A stretch of 64,000 nucleotides of DNA from Microbacterium sp. cf332. Its GTDB lineage: Bacteria > Actinomycetota > Actinomycetes > Actinomycetales > Microbacteriaceae. Under the pieces are notes generated by a model. It was not told where the DNA came from. It saw nothing but the letters and a program-made list of their open reading frames with translations, and searched no databases. Made by a program: the position numbers and the translations under genes. Below, in pieces: positions 35,036-43,767 of the stretch. The stretch covers positions 186,001 through 250,000 of the forward strand of contig NZ_FNKN01000002.1 of assembly GCF_900102175.1 (NCBI RefSeq), given 5' to 3'. How positions within the stretch are numbered: position 1 is the stretch's first letter; every line of letters begins with the position of its first letter.

Positions 35036-35913
35036 CGGAGGAAGTCCATCAGCGTCGGCTGCACGACCCGCGCCGTCACGGCGAGCGCGGACTGGTAGAC
35101 GAGCTCCTGCGACTTCAGCGCCACGAGCACCTCGACCGTGTCGATGTCCTCGACCGCGGCGCGCTGCGCTTCGAGGGACACCGTCGCGTCGGCCGCCGCG
35201 TCTTTGGCTCGCATGATCTGATTCTGCCTCGCCCCCACCGTGCCCTGCACCCCCAGCATCGCGTTCATGTGCCCGTCGATCTGATCGAGCCGGCCCCGCA
35301 CCTCGCCGCCGGCGCGCAGATCGGCGGCGATCGACCCGATCAGGGCGAAAACCGAGTCGTCGCCCGAGCCGAAGACCTCGGCGCCGTTCGCATCGACGCG
35401 CACCGTCTCGCCGTCGGCGACGCGGCGGCGCACCTCGCCGCCCGGCGTACCGGCGAAAGCGAAGTCGGCGCCGAACGCGCTGCCCGAGGTCGTGCCCGCG
35501 AACACGGATCGACCGAGGAGCGTGGTGTTCGCCTGCGCGAGCAGCTCATCGGCGATGCTCTCGAGCTCGAGTGCGATCGCCTCGCGTGCGTTCGCGTCGA
35601 GCGCGCCCGAGTTGGCGCCCCGCACCGTGAGGTCGCGGGCCCGGCCGAGCAGCGACGTCGAAGCCGAGATCGCGTTGTCGACCGTCGTGACCCAGGTGAG
35701 CCCGTCGTCGATGTTCCGCGCGTACTGCGTGTTGCGGTGCTGGGCGGCGTGCAGCTGCAGCGCGGCGGCCGCGGCCGCGGGGTCGTCGGAGGGAGCCGTG
35801 AACGCCCGCTGCGAGGTCGCCTGGTTCTGCAGCCGGGACAGGTCGCTCAGGCCGGACTGCAGGTTGCGCAGGGCGGACTGCGCGAGGGACTGCGACGTGA
35901 CTCGGGTGATCAT
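35032..35913 (-). CDS. flgL: flagellar hook-filament junction protein FlgL
   Basis: A 293-aa flagellin-like protein: N-terminal MITRVTSQSLAQSALRNLQSGLSDLSRLQ pattern (first residues only cited) and a C-terminal helix ending QSALAVTARVVQPTLMDFL. It forms the junction ring between FlgK and the filament. It follows flgK by 13 bp. Confidence 0.93.
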   Translation of the reverse strand: MITRVTSQSLAQSALRNLQSGLSDLSRLQNQATSQRAFTAPSDDPAAAAAALQLHAAQHRNTQYARNIDDGLTWVTTVDNAISASTSLLGRARDLTVRGANSGALDANAREAIALELESIADELLAQANTTLLGRSVFAGTTSGSAFGADFAFAGTPGGEVRRRVADGETVRVDANGAEVFGSGDDSVFALIGSIAADLRAGGEVRGRLDQIDGHMNAMLGVQGTVGARQNQIMRAKDAAADATVSLEAQRAAVEDIDTVEVLVALKSQELVYQSALAVTARVVQPTLMDFLR

Positions 35914-35926
35914 GGCGCTCCGGGTG

Positions 35927-37330
35927 TCAGCGGCCGACGAGGCCGGTGCGGTTGATGAGGATGTCGAGGGCTTCGTCGACGGCGGTCAGTACGCGCGCGG
36001 CCGCCTGATAGGCGGTCTGGTAGGTGAGCAGGCTCAGGGTCTCCTCGTCGTTGTCGACGCCCGCGACCGACTGCTGGGCGGCGACCGCGGCGACCGCCGT
36101 CGTCTCGGCGCGCGCGGCCCGACCCGACTCGGCCGCGGTGGCGACGGCCAGCCGCGACACGACGTCGCTCCACAGGGCGTCGGGCGAGTCCGTGCGCTTG
36201 CCGATGCCGGAGAGAGCGTCCGCGTTGCCGCCGTCGAGCTCGCCGCCGCCGGGGGCCGCGACGGCCAGCTGGTCGCGTCCGGACGGCACCACGCTCAGCC
36301 CGAGCGCGGCGGGCGTGTCGGCGCTCAGCGCGAAGAAGTCGCCGCCCGCACCGCCGGAGGCCGTGACGCCCGCCCGGTGCTGGGCGTTGACGGACGCGGC
36401 GAGCGAAGCGGCCACGTCGTTGTACGAAGCCGCGAGGCCCGCGAGAACGCCGCCCGCCTCGGCGGGCGCCAGCACCGACAGCGTGCCCGCGAGCTCGCCG
36501 CTCGAGATGCCGACCGGCGGCCCCCCGGGGGTGCGCCAGGCCACGGTCACCGGCTCGCCGGCGTCGAGGGAGCGGGGACCGGCGACCTCGAGCTCGCGCA
36601 CCTGCGAGCCCGACACGAGGGCGTTGCCGTCGAGCCGCAGCGTCAGCGTGCCGTCGGGCTCGGTCGTGCCGACCGCCCCGGAGAGCCTTGACACCGTCTG
36701 CGCGAGGAGGTTGCGCCGGTCGACCAGCTCGTTGGCCGACGCCCCGGTCGCCGTCACCTCGCGGATGCTGGCGTTGAGGTCGGCGATCTGCGCCGCGGCG
36801 GCGTTGATCTGCTCGACCGTGCGGTCGGCGGTGTCACGTGCGGCGGACCACTGCTCGACCACCGAGCGGTACCCGTCGGAGATCCGCGCGGCGAGCGTCT
36901 CGCCCCGCGTGATGACAGCGGCCGCGGCGGCCGTCGAATCGGGAGCGTTGGAGAGGTCCTGCCACGCCGTCCACAGCTGCGAGAGCTGATCGGACAACCC
37001 GTTCTTCGTCGGTTCGGCGAGCGCGGCCTCGGCGGCCGTCGCCGCCGAGGCGCGTGTCGACCAGTATCCGGATGCCGCGAGCGTGTCGCGCACCCGCGCG
37101 TCGAGCACGGCGTCGCCGAGCCGACCGATCGCGTCGACCGACACCCCCTGTCCGGCGACCGGACCGAAACGCGTGGCGCCCGCGGGCGCCGCGAGGGCGG
37201 TCGTCTCGAGCCGCTGGCGGGTGTAGCCGGGTGTCAGCTGGTTGGCGATGTTCTGGCCCGCGAGGTCCATGCCCCGGCGCGCGGCGGCGAGAGCGCTCGC
37301 CGCCGTGCCCAACCCGCTGAATGTCGACAT
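35927..37330 (-). CDS. flgK: flagellar hook-associated protein FlgK
   Basis: A 467-aa HAP1 protein: rod/hook N-terminal motif GQNIANQLTPGYTRQR and C-terminal LLTYQTAYQAAARVLTAVDE. ATG at 37330 was preferred over GTG at 37342 because GAGGAAG lies just before it; that ribosome site overlaps the flgN stop. It makes the first junction ring on the hook. Confidence 0.95.
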   Translation of the reverse strand: MSTFSGLGTAASALAAARRGMDLAGQNIANQLTPGYTRQRLETTALAAPAGATRFGPVAGQGVSVDAIGRLGDAVLDARVRDTLAASGYWSTRASAATAAEAALAEPTKNGLSDQLSQLWTAWQDLSNAPDSTAAAAAVITRGETLAARISDGYRSVVEQWSAARDTADRTVEQINAAAAQIADLNASIREVTATGASANELVDRRNLLAQTVSRLSGAVGTTEPDGTLTLRLDGNALVSGSQVRELEVAGPRSLDAGEPVTVAWRTPGGPPVGISSGELAGTLSVLAPAEAGGVLAGLAASYNDVAASLAASVNAQHRAGVTASGGAGGDFFALSADTPAALGLSVVPSGRDQLAVAAPGGGELDGGNADALSGIGKRTDSPDALWSDVVSRLAVATAAESGRAARAETTAVAAVAAQQSVAGVDNDEETLSLLTYQTAYQAAARVLTAVDEALDILINRTGLVGR

Positions 37331-37338
37331 GTGCTTCC

Positions 37339-37821
37339 TCACATCTCCCGGTCGACGATGCGTGCGGTGTCCTCGCGGACCCGCTCACCGCCGGTGGTGT
37401 ACTCGCCCGTGCCGGCTTCGAGGCCCGCGAGCGTCTCGTCGACCGCGCGGCTCGCGGCACGCAGGTGCGTCTCGTTGGCGTCTTTGAGCTGCGCGACCTC
37501 GGCCATGCGCTCGGTGAGCGCCGCGCGATGCTCGGCGAAGACGTCGCGCCAGGTGCCGGTGGGTGCCGAATCGAGCAGCTCAGCGAGGGTGGCGGCATCG
37601 GGCACGCCCCACTCCCGCGCGACGGCGGCGACCTCGACGTCGCGTCCGAGACCCGACTCGCGCAGCTGCTCGAGCACACGCTCGATCTCGCGCGACGCGA
37701 GGTGGATCCACCTCGTGTTGCCGGCCTCGAGCAGCAGGCGCTGCTCCTCGAGCTTGAAGATCAGCATCTCCAGCAGCTCGCGTTCTCGCCACAGCTGCAT
37801 CGACAGCTCGTTTGCTCCCAC
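37339..37821 (-). CDS. flgN: FlgN-like secretion chaperone
   Basis: A 160-aa helical protein with the N-terminal ELSMQLWRERELLEMLIFKL pattern of FlgN, which chaperones FlgK and FlgL. It is the first gene of the operon with flgK and flgL, which is the standard place for flgN. GTG start. A sigma-28 promoter on this strand lies at 37909-37935. Confidence 0.85.
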   Translation of the reverse strand: MGANELSMQLWRERELLEMLIFKLEEQRLLLEAGNTRWIHLASREIERVLEQLRESGLGRDVEVAAVAREWGVPDAATLAELLDSAPTGTWRDVFAEHRAALTERMAEVAQLKDANETHLRAASRAVDETLAGLEAGTGEYTTGGERVREDTARIVDREM

Positions 37822-37908
37822 GGTGTCCCCCTAACCTGAGCGACCCCCCATGGACCGCACCGAACGACTCGCTCTTCTGACGAACCGTTCTGAAGCGATC
37901 ATCCTCGT

Positions 37909-37935
37909 CTATCGGCCGCAGCGTCGACCGCGTTA
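37909..37935 (-). promoter_or_regulatory. sigma-28 promoter of flgN-flgK-flgL-fliW
   Basis: On the minus strand: TAAC, exactly 15 bp, GCCGATAG. It is the only island copy reading leftward and lies about 88 bp before flgN, back to back with the fliA promoter region. Confidence 0.85.
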
Positions 37936-37954
37936 CGTTTGCTCAGGATTTCGT

Positions 37955-37970
37955 ATGAGATCTTTCTCAT
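37955..37970. promoter_or_regulatory. inverted repeat in the fliA upstream region
   Basis: ATGAGA-TCTT-TCTCAT, a perfect 6-bp inverted repeat in an AT-rich patch, followed by TATGAT (37977-37982), a possible -10 box. It could be the operator of the flagellar master control, since fliA itself has no visible sigma-28 site on its strand. Confidence 0.45.
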
Positions 37971-38055
37971 TTTGCTTATGATGGGCCACAGCCGGCATGA
38001 CGGCTCCCGCGAATTCGGGCCGCGGGAGTGGGTGCATGCCACGAAAGAGGTCCCC

Positions 38056-38865
38056 TTGCACATCCTCGGTCACGCGGAACGCAATCGACTCATCGAAGAG
38101 AACCTGCCCCTCGTGGGGTACCTGGCGCGCGACCTGCACTCGCGCGCCACCCACGTGCCGCTGGAGGAGCTCGCATCGGTGGGTGCTCTCGCGCTCGTCA
38201 CCGCGGCCGACGCGTTCGACCCCGACCTCGGCGTGCCGTTCGGCGCGTATGCACGTCGGCGCATCCTCGGCGCGTTCGCCGACGAGATGCGCTCGATGGA
38301 CTGGGCCTCGCGCGGCATCCGCAAGCGCATCAAGGAGACCACCGCAGTCCGAGACACCTTGACGGCCCGACTCGGCCGCGTCGCCGGGGTCGAGGAGATC
38401 GCCGTCACCATGGGCCTGCCCCGCGCCGCGGTCGTCGAAGCCCTCGACGATGCGGCACGCACGGTGACGAGCATCGACGACGCCTCGGCCCTCGAGGTGC
38501 CGAGCGCCATGACCCTGCCCGACGAGGCGGCGGTGCTGCGCGAGCGCCGCGACGTTCTCGAACGCGCCGTCGCGGCCCTTCCGGAACGGATGCGCGCGAT
38601 CGTGCAGGCCGTCTACGTCGACGAGCGACCGGTGAAGGAGATCGCCGCCGAGCTGGGGGTGTCCCACTCCGCCGTGTCGCAGCAGCGCGCCGAGGCCATC
38701 CGCCTGCTGCGCGATGCGCTCGAGCGCTTCGCCGCCGAGGAGCAGGCAGCCGAGCCGGTCTCGCGCGTGTCGGTCGAGACCCGCGAGGCGTACTTCGCCC
38801 GCATCACCGCGCTGCTGCCGCGCGGCGGCCGCGGGATAGCGCCGGCGGCATCCGTCTCACTGTGA
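38056..38865 (+). CDS. fliA: flagellar sigma factor sigma-28 (FliA/WhiG-type)
   Basis: About 269 residues from the TTG at 38056. Region 2 is seen in NLPLVGYLARDLHSRA and VPFGAYARRRILGAFADEMR, region 3 in VEEIAVTMGLPRAAVVEAL, region 4 in VKEIAAELGVSHSAVSQQRAEAI. TTG was chosen because AAAGAGG lies 5 nt upstream and because earlier codons overlap the presumed promoter; GTG and ATG alternatives exist upstream. It should direct the six TAAC-N15-GCCGATAG promoters. No anti-sigma FlgM is seen. Confidence 0.88.
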   Translation: MHILGHAERNRLIEENLPLVGYLARDLHSRATHVPLEELASVGALALVTAADAFDPDLGVPFGAYARRRILGAFADEMRSMDWASRGIRKRIKETTAVRDTLTARLGRVAGVEEIAVTMGLPRAAVVEALDDAARTVTSIDDASALEVPSAMTLPDEAAVLRERRDVLERAVAALPERMRAIVQAVYVDERPVKEIAAELGVSHSAVSQQRAEAIRLLRDALERFAAEEQAAEPVSRVSVETREAYFARITALLPRGGRGIAPAASVSL

Positions 38866-38879
38866 CTTCGGTCCGGCGC

Positions 38880-38906
38880 TAACGATCCCGGTCGACCGGT
38901 CGATAG
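38880..38906 (+). promoter_or_regulatory. sigma-28-type promoter of fliD-fliS
   Basis: TAAC, 15 bp, GTCGATAG (one change from GCCGATAG). It starts 15 bp after the fliA stop and ends about 51 bp before fliD. Confidence 0.75.
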
Positions 38907-38957
38907 GACGTACGGACGGCACACGCGCCGTCGCCGCGACGACGACAGGACGGGCAC

Positions 38958-40337
38958 ATGGCGATCTCGATCGACGGCCTCGCCTCGAACCTCGACACCA
39001 AGGCGATCATCGACGCCCTGATGAACGTCGAACGCCTGCCGCGCACGATCCTCAGCGCCAAGTCCGACGACCGCAAGACCGTCATCGCGCAGCTGCAGGC
39101 GCTCAACTCGTCGCTGCAGTCGCTCGCGACCAAGGCGAAGGACGCGACCGGACCGACGGCGCTGCTGCAGCGCACCGCGACCAGCACGGACGACGGGGTG
39201 TCGGTGACGGCGTCCGACGGCGCCCCGGTTCTGCGCGCCGACATCGTCGTCGACCGCATCGCGACGGCCCACAGCGTCGTCACGGGCGCGTTCACGACGG
39301 CCACGGACGATCCGCTCGTCTTCACCGTGCTCGGCGCGGACGGCAAGCCGATCGAGGTGCGCCCGTCGTCCGGCTCGCCCGCCGACATCGCCAACGCGCT
39401 CGGCGCAGCCGGCACGGGCATCACGGCCGCGGCCGTCGCGGCCGGAACGGATGCGGACGGGCGCGCGCTGTGGAGACTGCAGATCACCGCGAGCGAGACG
39501 GGCGCCGAGAACGCCTTCCAGGTGTTCCGCGGCGACGCCGCTTCGGTCGCGGCCGGAACGGCGAGCGACCTCGCGACCGAGCCCGGCGCCGCCGTCGTCA
39601 CCGTCGGCGCGGACGCGCAGGTGCGCCTCTGGGCGGGGACCGCCGCCGAACAGGCCGTCACGTCGGCGAGCAACACCTTCACCTCGCTCTTCGCCGGCGT
39701 CGACGTCGCGGTGACGCGGGCCTCGACCGCACCGGTCTCGGTCACCGTCGCGGCCGACACCGCCGGCAGCACGGCCGCGGCGAAGACGTTCGTCACGCAG
39801 ATCGCGGCGCTCCTCGCGGGCATCGCGCGCGGCTCCACCGCGACGACGGCGACGGCACCGGGCGAGCAGACCACGCTCGGAGTCTTCACGGGAGACAGCA
39901 CCGTGCGCGCCCTGCACCAGGCGCTCACCGGCGCCGTGCAGCTGCCGCTGAACGGCGTCGCCCCGTCGACGACGGGCCTGAGCGTCGACCGGCTCGGGGT
40001 GCTCACCTTCGACGAGGAGGCGTTCACGAAGGCCCTCGCCGACGATCCCGCCGGCGTTCAGCAGGTGTTCGCGGGCGTCGCGGCCCGCGTGCAGGACGTC
40101 GCCGAGCGCTACTCCGACAAGTACGACGGCCTGCTGACCACCCGCATCACCGGCCAGGAGTCCGAGGTGAAGATGCTCGGCGAGCAGCTCAGCCGCTGGG
40201 ACGTGCGGCTCGAGCAGCGTCGTGCGACGCTCGAGCGCACCTACGCCTCGATGGAGACGATGCTCTCGCGCCTGCAGTCGCAGTCGTCGTACCTCGAGTC
40301 GCAGCTGTCGGCCCTGTCCGGATCGGCCGCGAAGTGA
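38958..40337 (+). CDS. fliD: filament cap protein FliD
   Basis: A 459-aa HAP2 protein: N-terminal ISIDGLASNLDTKAIIDALMNVE and C-terminal coiled region ending in Leu/Gln-rich SRLQSQSSYLESQLSAL. It caps the growing filament and folds incoming flagellin. It overlaps fliS by 4 bp. Confidence 0.93.
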   Translation: MAISIDGLASNLDTKAIIDALMNVERLPRTILSAKSDDRKTVIAQLQALNSSLQSLATKAKDATGPTALLQRTATSTDDGVSVTASDGAPVLRADIVVDRIATAHSVVTGAFTTATDDPLVFTVLGADGKPIEVRPSSGSPADIANALGAAGTGITAAAVAAGTDADGRALWRLQITASETGAENAFQVFRGDAASVAAGTASDLATEPGAAVVTVGADAQVRLWAGTAAEQAVTSASNTFTSLFAGVDVAVTRASTAPVSVTVAADTAGSTAAAKTFVTQIAALLAGIARGSTATTATAPGEQTTLGVFTGDSTVRALHQALTGAVQLPLNGVAPSTTGLSVDRLGVLTFDEEAFTKALADDPAGVQQVFAGVAARVQDVAERYSDKYDGLLTTRITGQESEVKMLGEQLSRWDVRLEQRRATLERTYASMETMLSRLQSQSSYLESQLSALSGSAAK

Positions 40338-40711
40338 ACGCCGCCCTGCGGGCGCAGCAGCGCTACCGCGAGGAGACGATCCTCTCGGCGAGCCCCGCGC
40401 GCCTGGTCACCCTCCTGTTCGACCGGCTGCTGCTCGACGTCGAACGCGGCGAGGCGGCGCAGCGGTCGGGCGACTGGCAGGCGGCCAACGAGCACCTGCA
40501 GCACGCCCAGCGGATCCTCGTCGAGCTGACGGGATCGCTGACCGACGACTGGAGCGGATCGGCGTCGCTGCGAGCGGTCTACGACTACATCACCCGCACC
40601 CTCGTGGGGGCGAACATCGGACGCGACCCCGAGCGCACCCACGAGTGCCGCGACCTCATCGCGCCGCTGCGCGACGCCTGGCATGCAGCGGCCGAGACGG
40701 CGCCCGCATGA
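40334..40711 (+). CDS. fliS: flagellin chaperone FliS
   Basis: A 125-aa helical protein with the FliS pattern QRYREETILSASPARLVTLLFD and the second-helix LQHAQRILVELTGSL. It keeps flagellin unfolded until export. GTG at 40334 overlaps the fliD stop. Confidence 0.92.
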   Translation: MNAALRAQQRYREETILSASPARLVTLLFDRLLLDVERGEAAQRSGDWQAANEHLQHAQRILVELTGSLTDDWSGSASLRAVYDYITRTLVGANIGRDPERTHECRDLIAPLRDAWHAAAETAPA

Positions 40712-40998
40712 CGCACGCACGCTGGTCGGCCCTGCTCGACGGGCTCGAGGCCGACGTCGCGCGCGACCCCGCGTCGACCGACGTCGACGCGGGGGCCGGC
40801 GCATGGCATCCGCCCGTCGACCTCGGCCCGCTACCGGCCGATCTCGCCGACCGGGCCCGCGCCCTCGTCGGCGCCCAAGCCGCGCGGGCACGGAGACTGA
40901 GCGCCGAGCTCGACGCCCACCGGGCGCACCTCGCCGCGCTCGCGCGCATCCCGCAGACACGTCCGGATGCGGCGGTCTACCTCGACCTCGACGGCTGA
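40708..40998 (+). CDS. hypothetical protein in the fliT position
   Basis: A 96-aa protein, Ala/Arg/Leu-rich and probably two helices with a coiled coil (RALVGAQAARARRLSAELD). FliT, the FliD chaperone, usually follows fliS, so this could be a diverged FliT; sequence similarity is too weak to name it. ATGA overlap with fliS shows it is a real cistron. Confidence 0.65.
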   Translation: MTHARWSALLDGLEADVARDPASTDVDAGAGAWHPPVDLGPLPADLADRARALVGAQAARARRLSAELDAHRAHLAALARIPQTRPDAAVYLDLDG

Positions 40999-41014
40999 CC
41001 TCGCGCCCCCCGGC

Positions 41015-41041
41015 TAACGCGGCCGCGCGACCGGCCGATAG
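41015..41041 (+). promoter_or_regulatory. sigma-28 promoter of the flgB-flgE operon
   Basis: TAAC, 15 bp, GCCGATAG, about 71 bp before flgB. It drives rod, MS-ring, switch and hook genes, which in enteric bacteria and Bacillus are not sigma-28-dependent. Confidence 0.82.
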
Positions 41042-41112
41042 GGGATGCTGAGCACGGATCGCTCATCCACCCGGCCAGGGATCGGCCACATCGTTCGACG
41101 GAAGACGCCTTC

Positions 41113-41454
41113 GTGCTCGAATCTGTGACCACCACCGCGCTCACGAGCGCCCTCGCCGGCCTCTCGGAGCGCCAGCGCGCCATCGCGGACAACATCGCGA
41201 ACGTCAACACCTCGGGCTACCGCGCCAAGGTCGTCAGCTTCGAGAACGCCCTCGCTCGCTCGGTCGAGCGCGGCGACGGTGCCGTGGTCCCGACCGTGCG
41301 CGAGTCGACCGCACCCACCCGCCTGAACGGCAACAACGTGAATCTCGACACTGAGACGCTCGCGAACATCGAGGCCGTGCTGCGCTACCAGTTCGCGGCG
41401 CAGGCCGTCGGCGGCACCTTCAGCTCGCTCCAGACCGCGATGAGGACGTCATGA
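41113..41454 (+). CDS. flgB: flagellar rod protein FlgB
   Basis: A 113-aa proximal rod subunit with the rod signature ADNIANVNTSGYRAK. It is short for the family. First gene of a long overlapping operon; GTG start. Confidence 0.92.
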   Translation: MLESVTTTALTSALAGLSERQRAIADNIANVNTSGYRAKVVSFENALARSVERGDGAVVPTVRESTAPTRLNGNNVNLDTETLANIEAVLRYQFAAQAVGGTFSSLQTAMRTS

Positions 41455-41843
41455 CCTTCGACGCCATCGGCATCGCCGGCTCGGGCCTCACGGCGCACCG
41501 CACGTGGCTCGACGCGCTCAGCGACAACATCGCCAACATCAACACCGCCGTCGCGCCCGGTGACGACGCGTTCCGCCAGCGCTACATCTCCGTGCAGTCC
41601 GACACCGACGCCGGCGGCGTGCGGGTCGCGGGCGCGGTCTGGGGCGGTACGGAGGGACGACTCGTGCACGAGCCGAACAACCCGCTGGCCGACGCCGACG
41701 GCTACGTCCGCTACCCCGACATCGACCTGGGCGAGCAGATGAGCCACCTGATCCTCGCGCAGCGCGGATACCAGGCGAACGCGGCCGTCGTCGACCGGGC
41801 GAAGACGACCTACGAGGCCGCGCTGCAGATCGGACGCCGCTGA
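41451..41843 (+). CDS. flgC: flagellar rod protein FlgC
   Basis: A 130-aa rod subunit: DNIANINTAVAPGDD near the N-terminus and the C-terminal MSHLILAQRGYQANAAVVDRAK of rod/hook proteins. Overlaps flgB by 4 bp. Confidence 0.93.
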   Translation: MTFDAIGIAGSGLTAHRTWLDALSDNIANINTAVAPGDDAFRQRYISVQSDTDAGGVRVAGAVWGGTEGRLVHEPNNPLADADGYVRYPDIDLGEQMSHLILAQRGYQANAAVVDRAKTTYEAALQIGRR

Positions 41844-42148
41844 TGCCGCCGATCTCGGGGATCGACGCCCTCGGCGCCGCCGCCTCCACCCTCACGTCGT
41901 CGGTCCGCGCTCCGCAGGAAGGCGACGGAGCCGGGTTCGGCGCGAGCCTGACCGGCGCGGTCGACGAGCTGCGCGCGATGCAGTCGACCTCCAACGAACT
42001 GGCCGTCTCGGCCGTCACCGGCGACCTCGACGACATCCACGCCGCCATGATCGCCTCCTCCCGCGCCTCGGTGACCCTCGAGCTCGTCGCCGCGGTGCGC
42101 AACAAGGGCATCGAGGCGTTCAACGACATCATGCGGATGCAGGCCTGA
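41843..42148 (+). CDS. fliE: hook-basal body protein FliE
   Basis: A 101-aa protein with the FliE ending ASVTLELVAAVRNKGIEAFNDIMRMQ. It joins the MS ring to the rod. Overlaps flgC and fliF by single bases. Confidence 0.92.
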   Translation: MPPISGIDALGAAASTLTSSVRAPQEGDGAGFGASLTGAVDELRAMQSTSNELAVSAVTGDLDDIHAAMIASSRASVTLELVAAVRNKGIEAFNDIMRMQA

Positions 42149-43767
42149 TGCCCGCCGCCGTCACCTCGCTGTGGACGCGCCTGCGGGGCACGATCGCGGG
42201 CTTCTCCGTCGCGCAGCGGACCATCGCCATCATCGGCATCGCGGTGCTCGCGATGGGCGTCTTCGCGCTCACCAGCTGGATGTCGCGTCCGACGCTCACC
42301 CCGCTCTTCTCCGGACTGTCGGCCTCCGACGCGAGCGCCGTCGTCGAGCAGCTCCGATCGGGCGCCGTGCCGTACGAGCTGACCGACGGCGGCTCGACGG
42401 TGCTCGTGCCCGAGAGCGCGGTCTACGAGCAGCGCCTCGCCGCGGCCGCCGCAGGCCTGCCGACCGCGGACTCCGCGGGGTACTCGCTCTTCGACAAGAT
42501 GGGCGTCACGAGCTCCGAGTTCCAGCAGTCGGTCACGTACAAGCGCGCGATCGAAGGCGAGCTCGCCCGCACGATCGGCGCGCTCGAGAACGTCACGACC
42601 GCCTCGGTGCAGCTGGCGATCCCCGAGGAGAGCGTCTTCGTCTCGCAGCAGATCGAGCCGACCGCATCCGTCTTCATCGAGACCGCGCGCGGCGTCGCAC
42701 TGCCCGCCGAGCAGGTCGAGGCCATCGTGCACCTCACGTCGGCCGCCGTCAGCGGCATGAAGCCCGAGAACGTCGCCGTCGTGGATGCGGCGGGCCGGAC
42801 CCTCTCGGCCATCGGGGGCGAGGCCACCCGCAACGCCGACCAGCAGGCCGGCGCCTACGAGACCCGCATGACCGCCAGCGTGCAGCAGATGCTCGACACG
42901 GTGCTCGGCGCCGGCAACGCCACCGTCTCGGTCGCCGCCGAGATGCAGCAGGCGGCGACCGAACGCGTCGACGAGACGTACACGCCCGTCGACGGAGCGC
43001 TGCCCGCGTCGGAGGAGACGAGCTCCGAGCGCTACACCGGCACAGGCGGACAGACCGGTGTGCTGGGAACCGAGCTGCCGGCCGGCGTCGGCGGCGCGGG
43101 CACCTACGAGTCGACGCAGACGAATCGCTCGAACGTCGTCAACAAGACCGTCGAGAGCACGTCGACCCCCGCCGGGGCCGTCGCCCGGCAGACGGTGGCC
43201 GTCGCCGTCAACGCCGACGGGACGGATGCCGTCGACGTGGCCCAGCTCGAGGCCCTCGTGACCTCGGCGGCGGGCATCGACCGGGCCCGCGGCGACCAGG
43301 TGACCGTCGAGCTCGTGGCCTTCAGCGACCAGGGCGCCCTCGCCGCGCAGGCCGCGCTCGACGCCGCACGCGAGGCGGAGGAGGCCGAGCGCGCCGCTGA
43401 GACGCTGCGCACCTCGATCGTCGCCGCCGTCGTCGTGCTGGGGCTCATCGCCGCGACGATCGCCGGCGTCGTGATCGTGCGCCGCCGTCGCGCGGCCGCG
43501 GAGGACGACGCGGTGCTCACGCTGACGCCCGTCGACGAGCCGCTCGACCGGTTCGACGCCCTCACCCGCGGGCTCGCCACCCCGCTGCTCGACCAGGCGC
43601 CGACCGTGCCGCTGCCGGCGATGACGGTCGAGCCCGAACCCGATCCCGAGCCGGTGCAGGTCGCGCTCGACCGGCGCCGGGCCGAGATCGGCGACTTCGC
43701 CCGCCGCGACCCCGCCCGTACCGCCGACCTGCTGCGCCGCCTCGTGCGCGACTCGAGCGACGCATGA
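42148..43767 (+). CDS. fliF: flagellar MS-ring protein FliF
   Basis: A 539-aa protein with transmembrane helices near 25-45 and 425-445. In between is the ring-building domain (FSGLSASDASAVVEQLRSG, GYSLFDKMGVTSSEFQQSVTYKR in part). The C-terminal tail binds FliG. It is the membrane base of the motor and export gate. Confidence 0.96.
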   Translation: MPAAVTSLWTRLRGTIAGFSVAQRTIAIIGIAVLAMGVFALTSWMSRPTLTPLFSGLSASDASAVVEQLRSGAVPYELTDGGSTVLVPESAVYEQRLAAAAAGLPTADSAGYSLFDKMGVTSSEFQQSVTYKRAIEGELARTIGALENVTTASVQLAIPEESVFVSQQIEPTASVFIETARGVALPAEQVEAIVHLTSAAVSGMKPENVAVVDAAGRTLSAIGGEATRNADQQAGAYETRMTASVQQMLDTVLGAGNATVSVAAEMQQAATERVDETYTPVDGALPASEETSSERYTGTGGQTGVLGTELPAGVGGAGTYESTQTNRSNVVNKTVESTSTPAGAVARQTVAVAVNADGTDAVDVAQLEALVTSAAGIDRARGDQVTVELVAFSDQGALAAQAALDAAREAEEAERAAETLRTSIVAAVVVLGLIAATIAGVVIVRRRRAAAEDDAVLTLTPVDEPLDRFDALTRGLATPLLDQAPTVPLPAMTVEPEPDPEPVQVALDRRRAEIGDFARRDPARTADLLRRLVRDSSDA

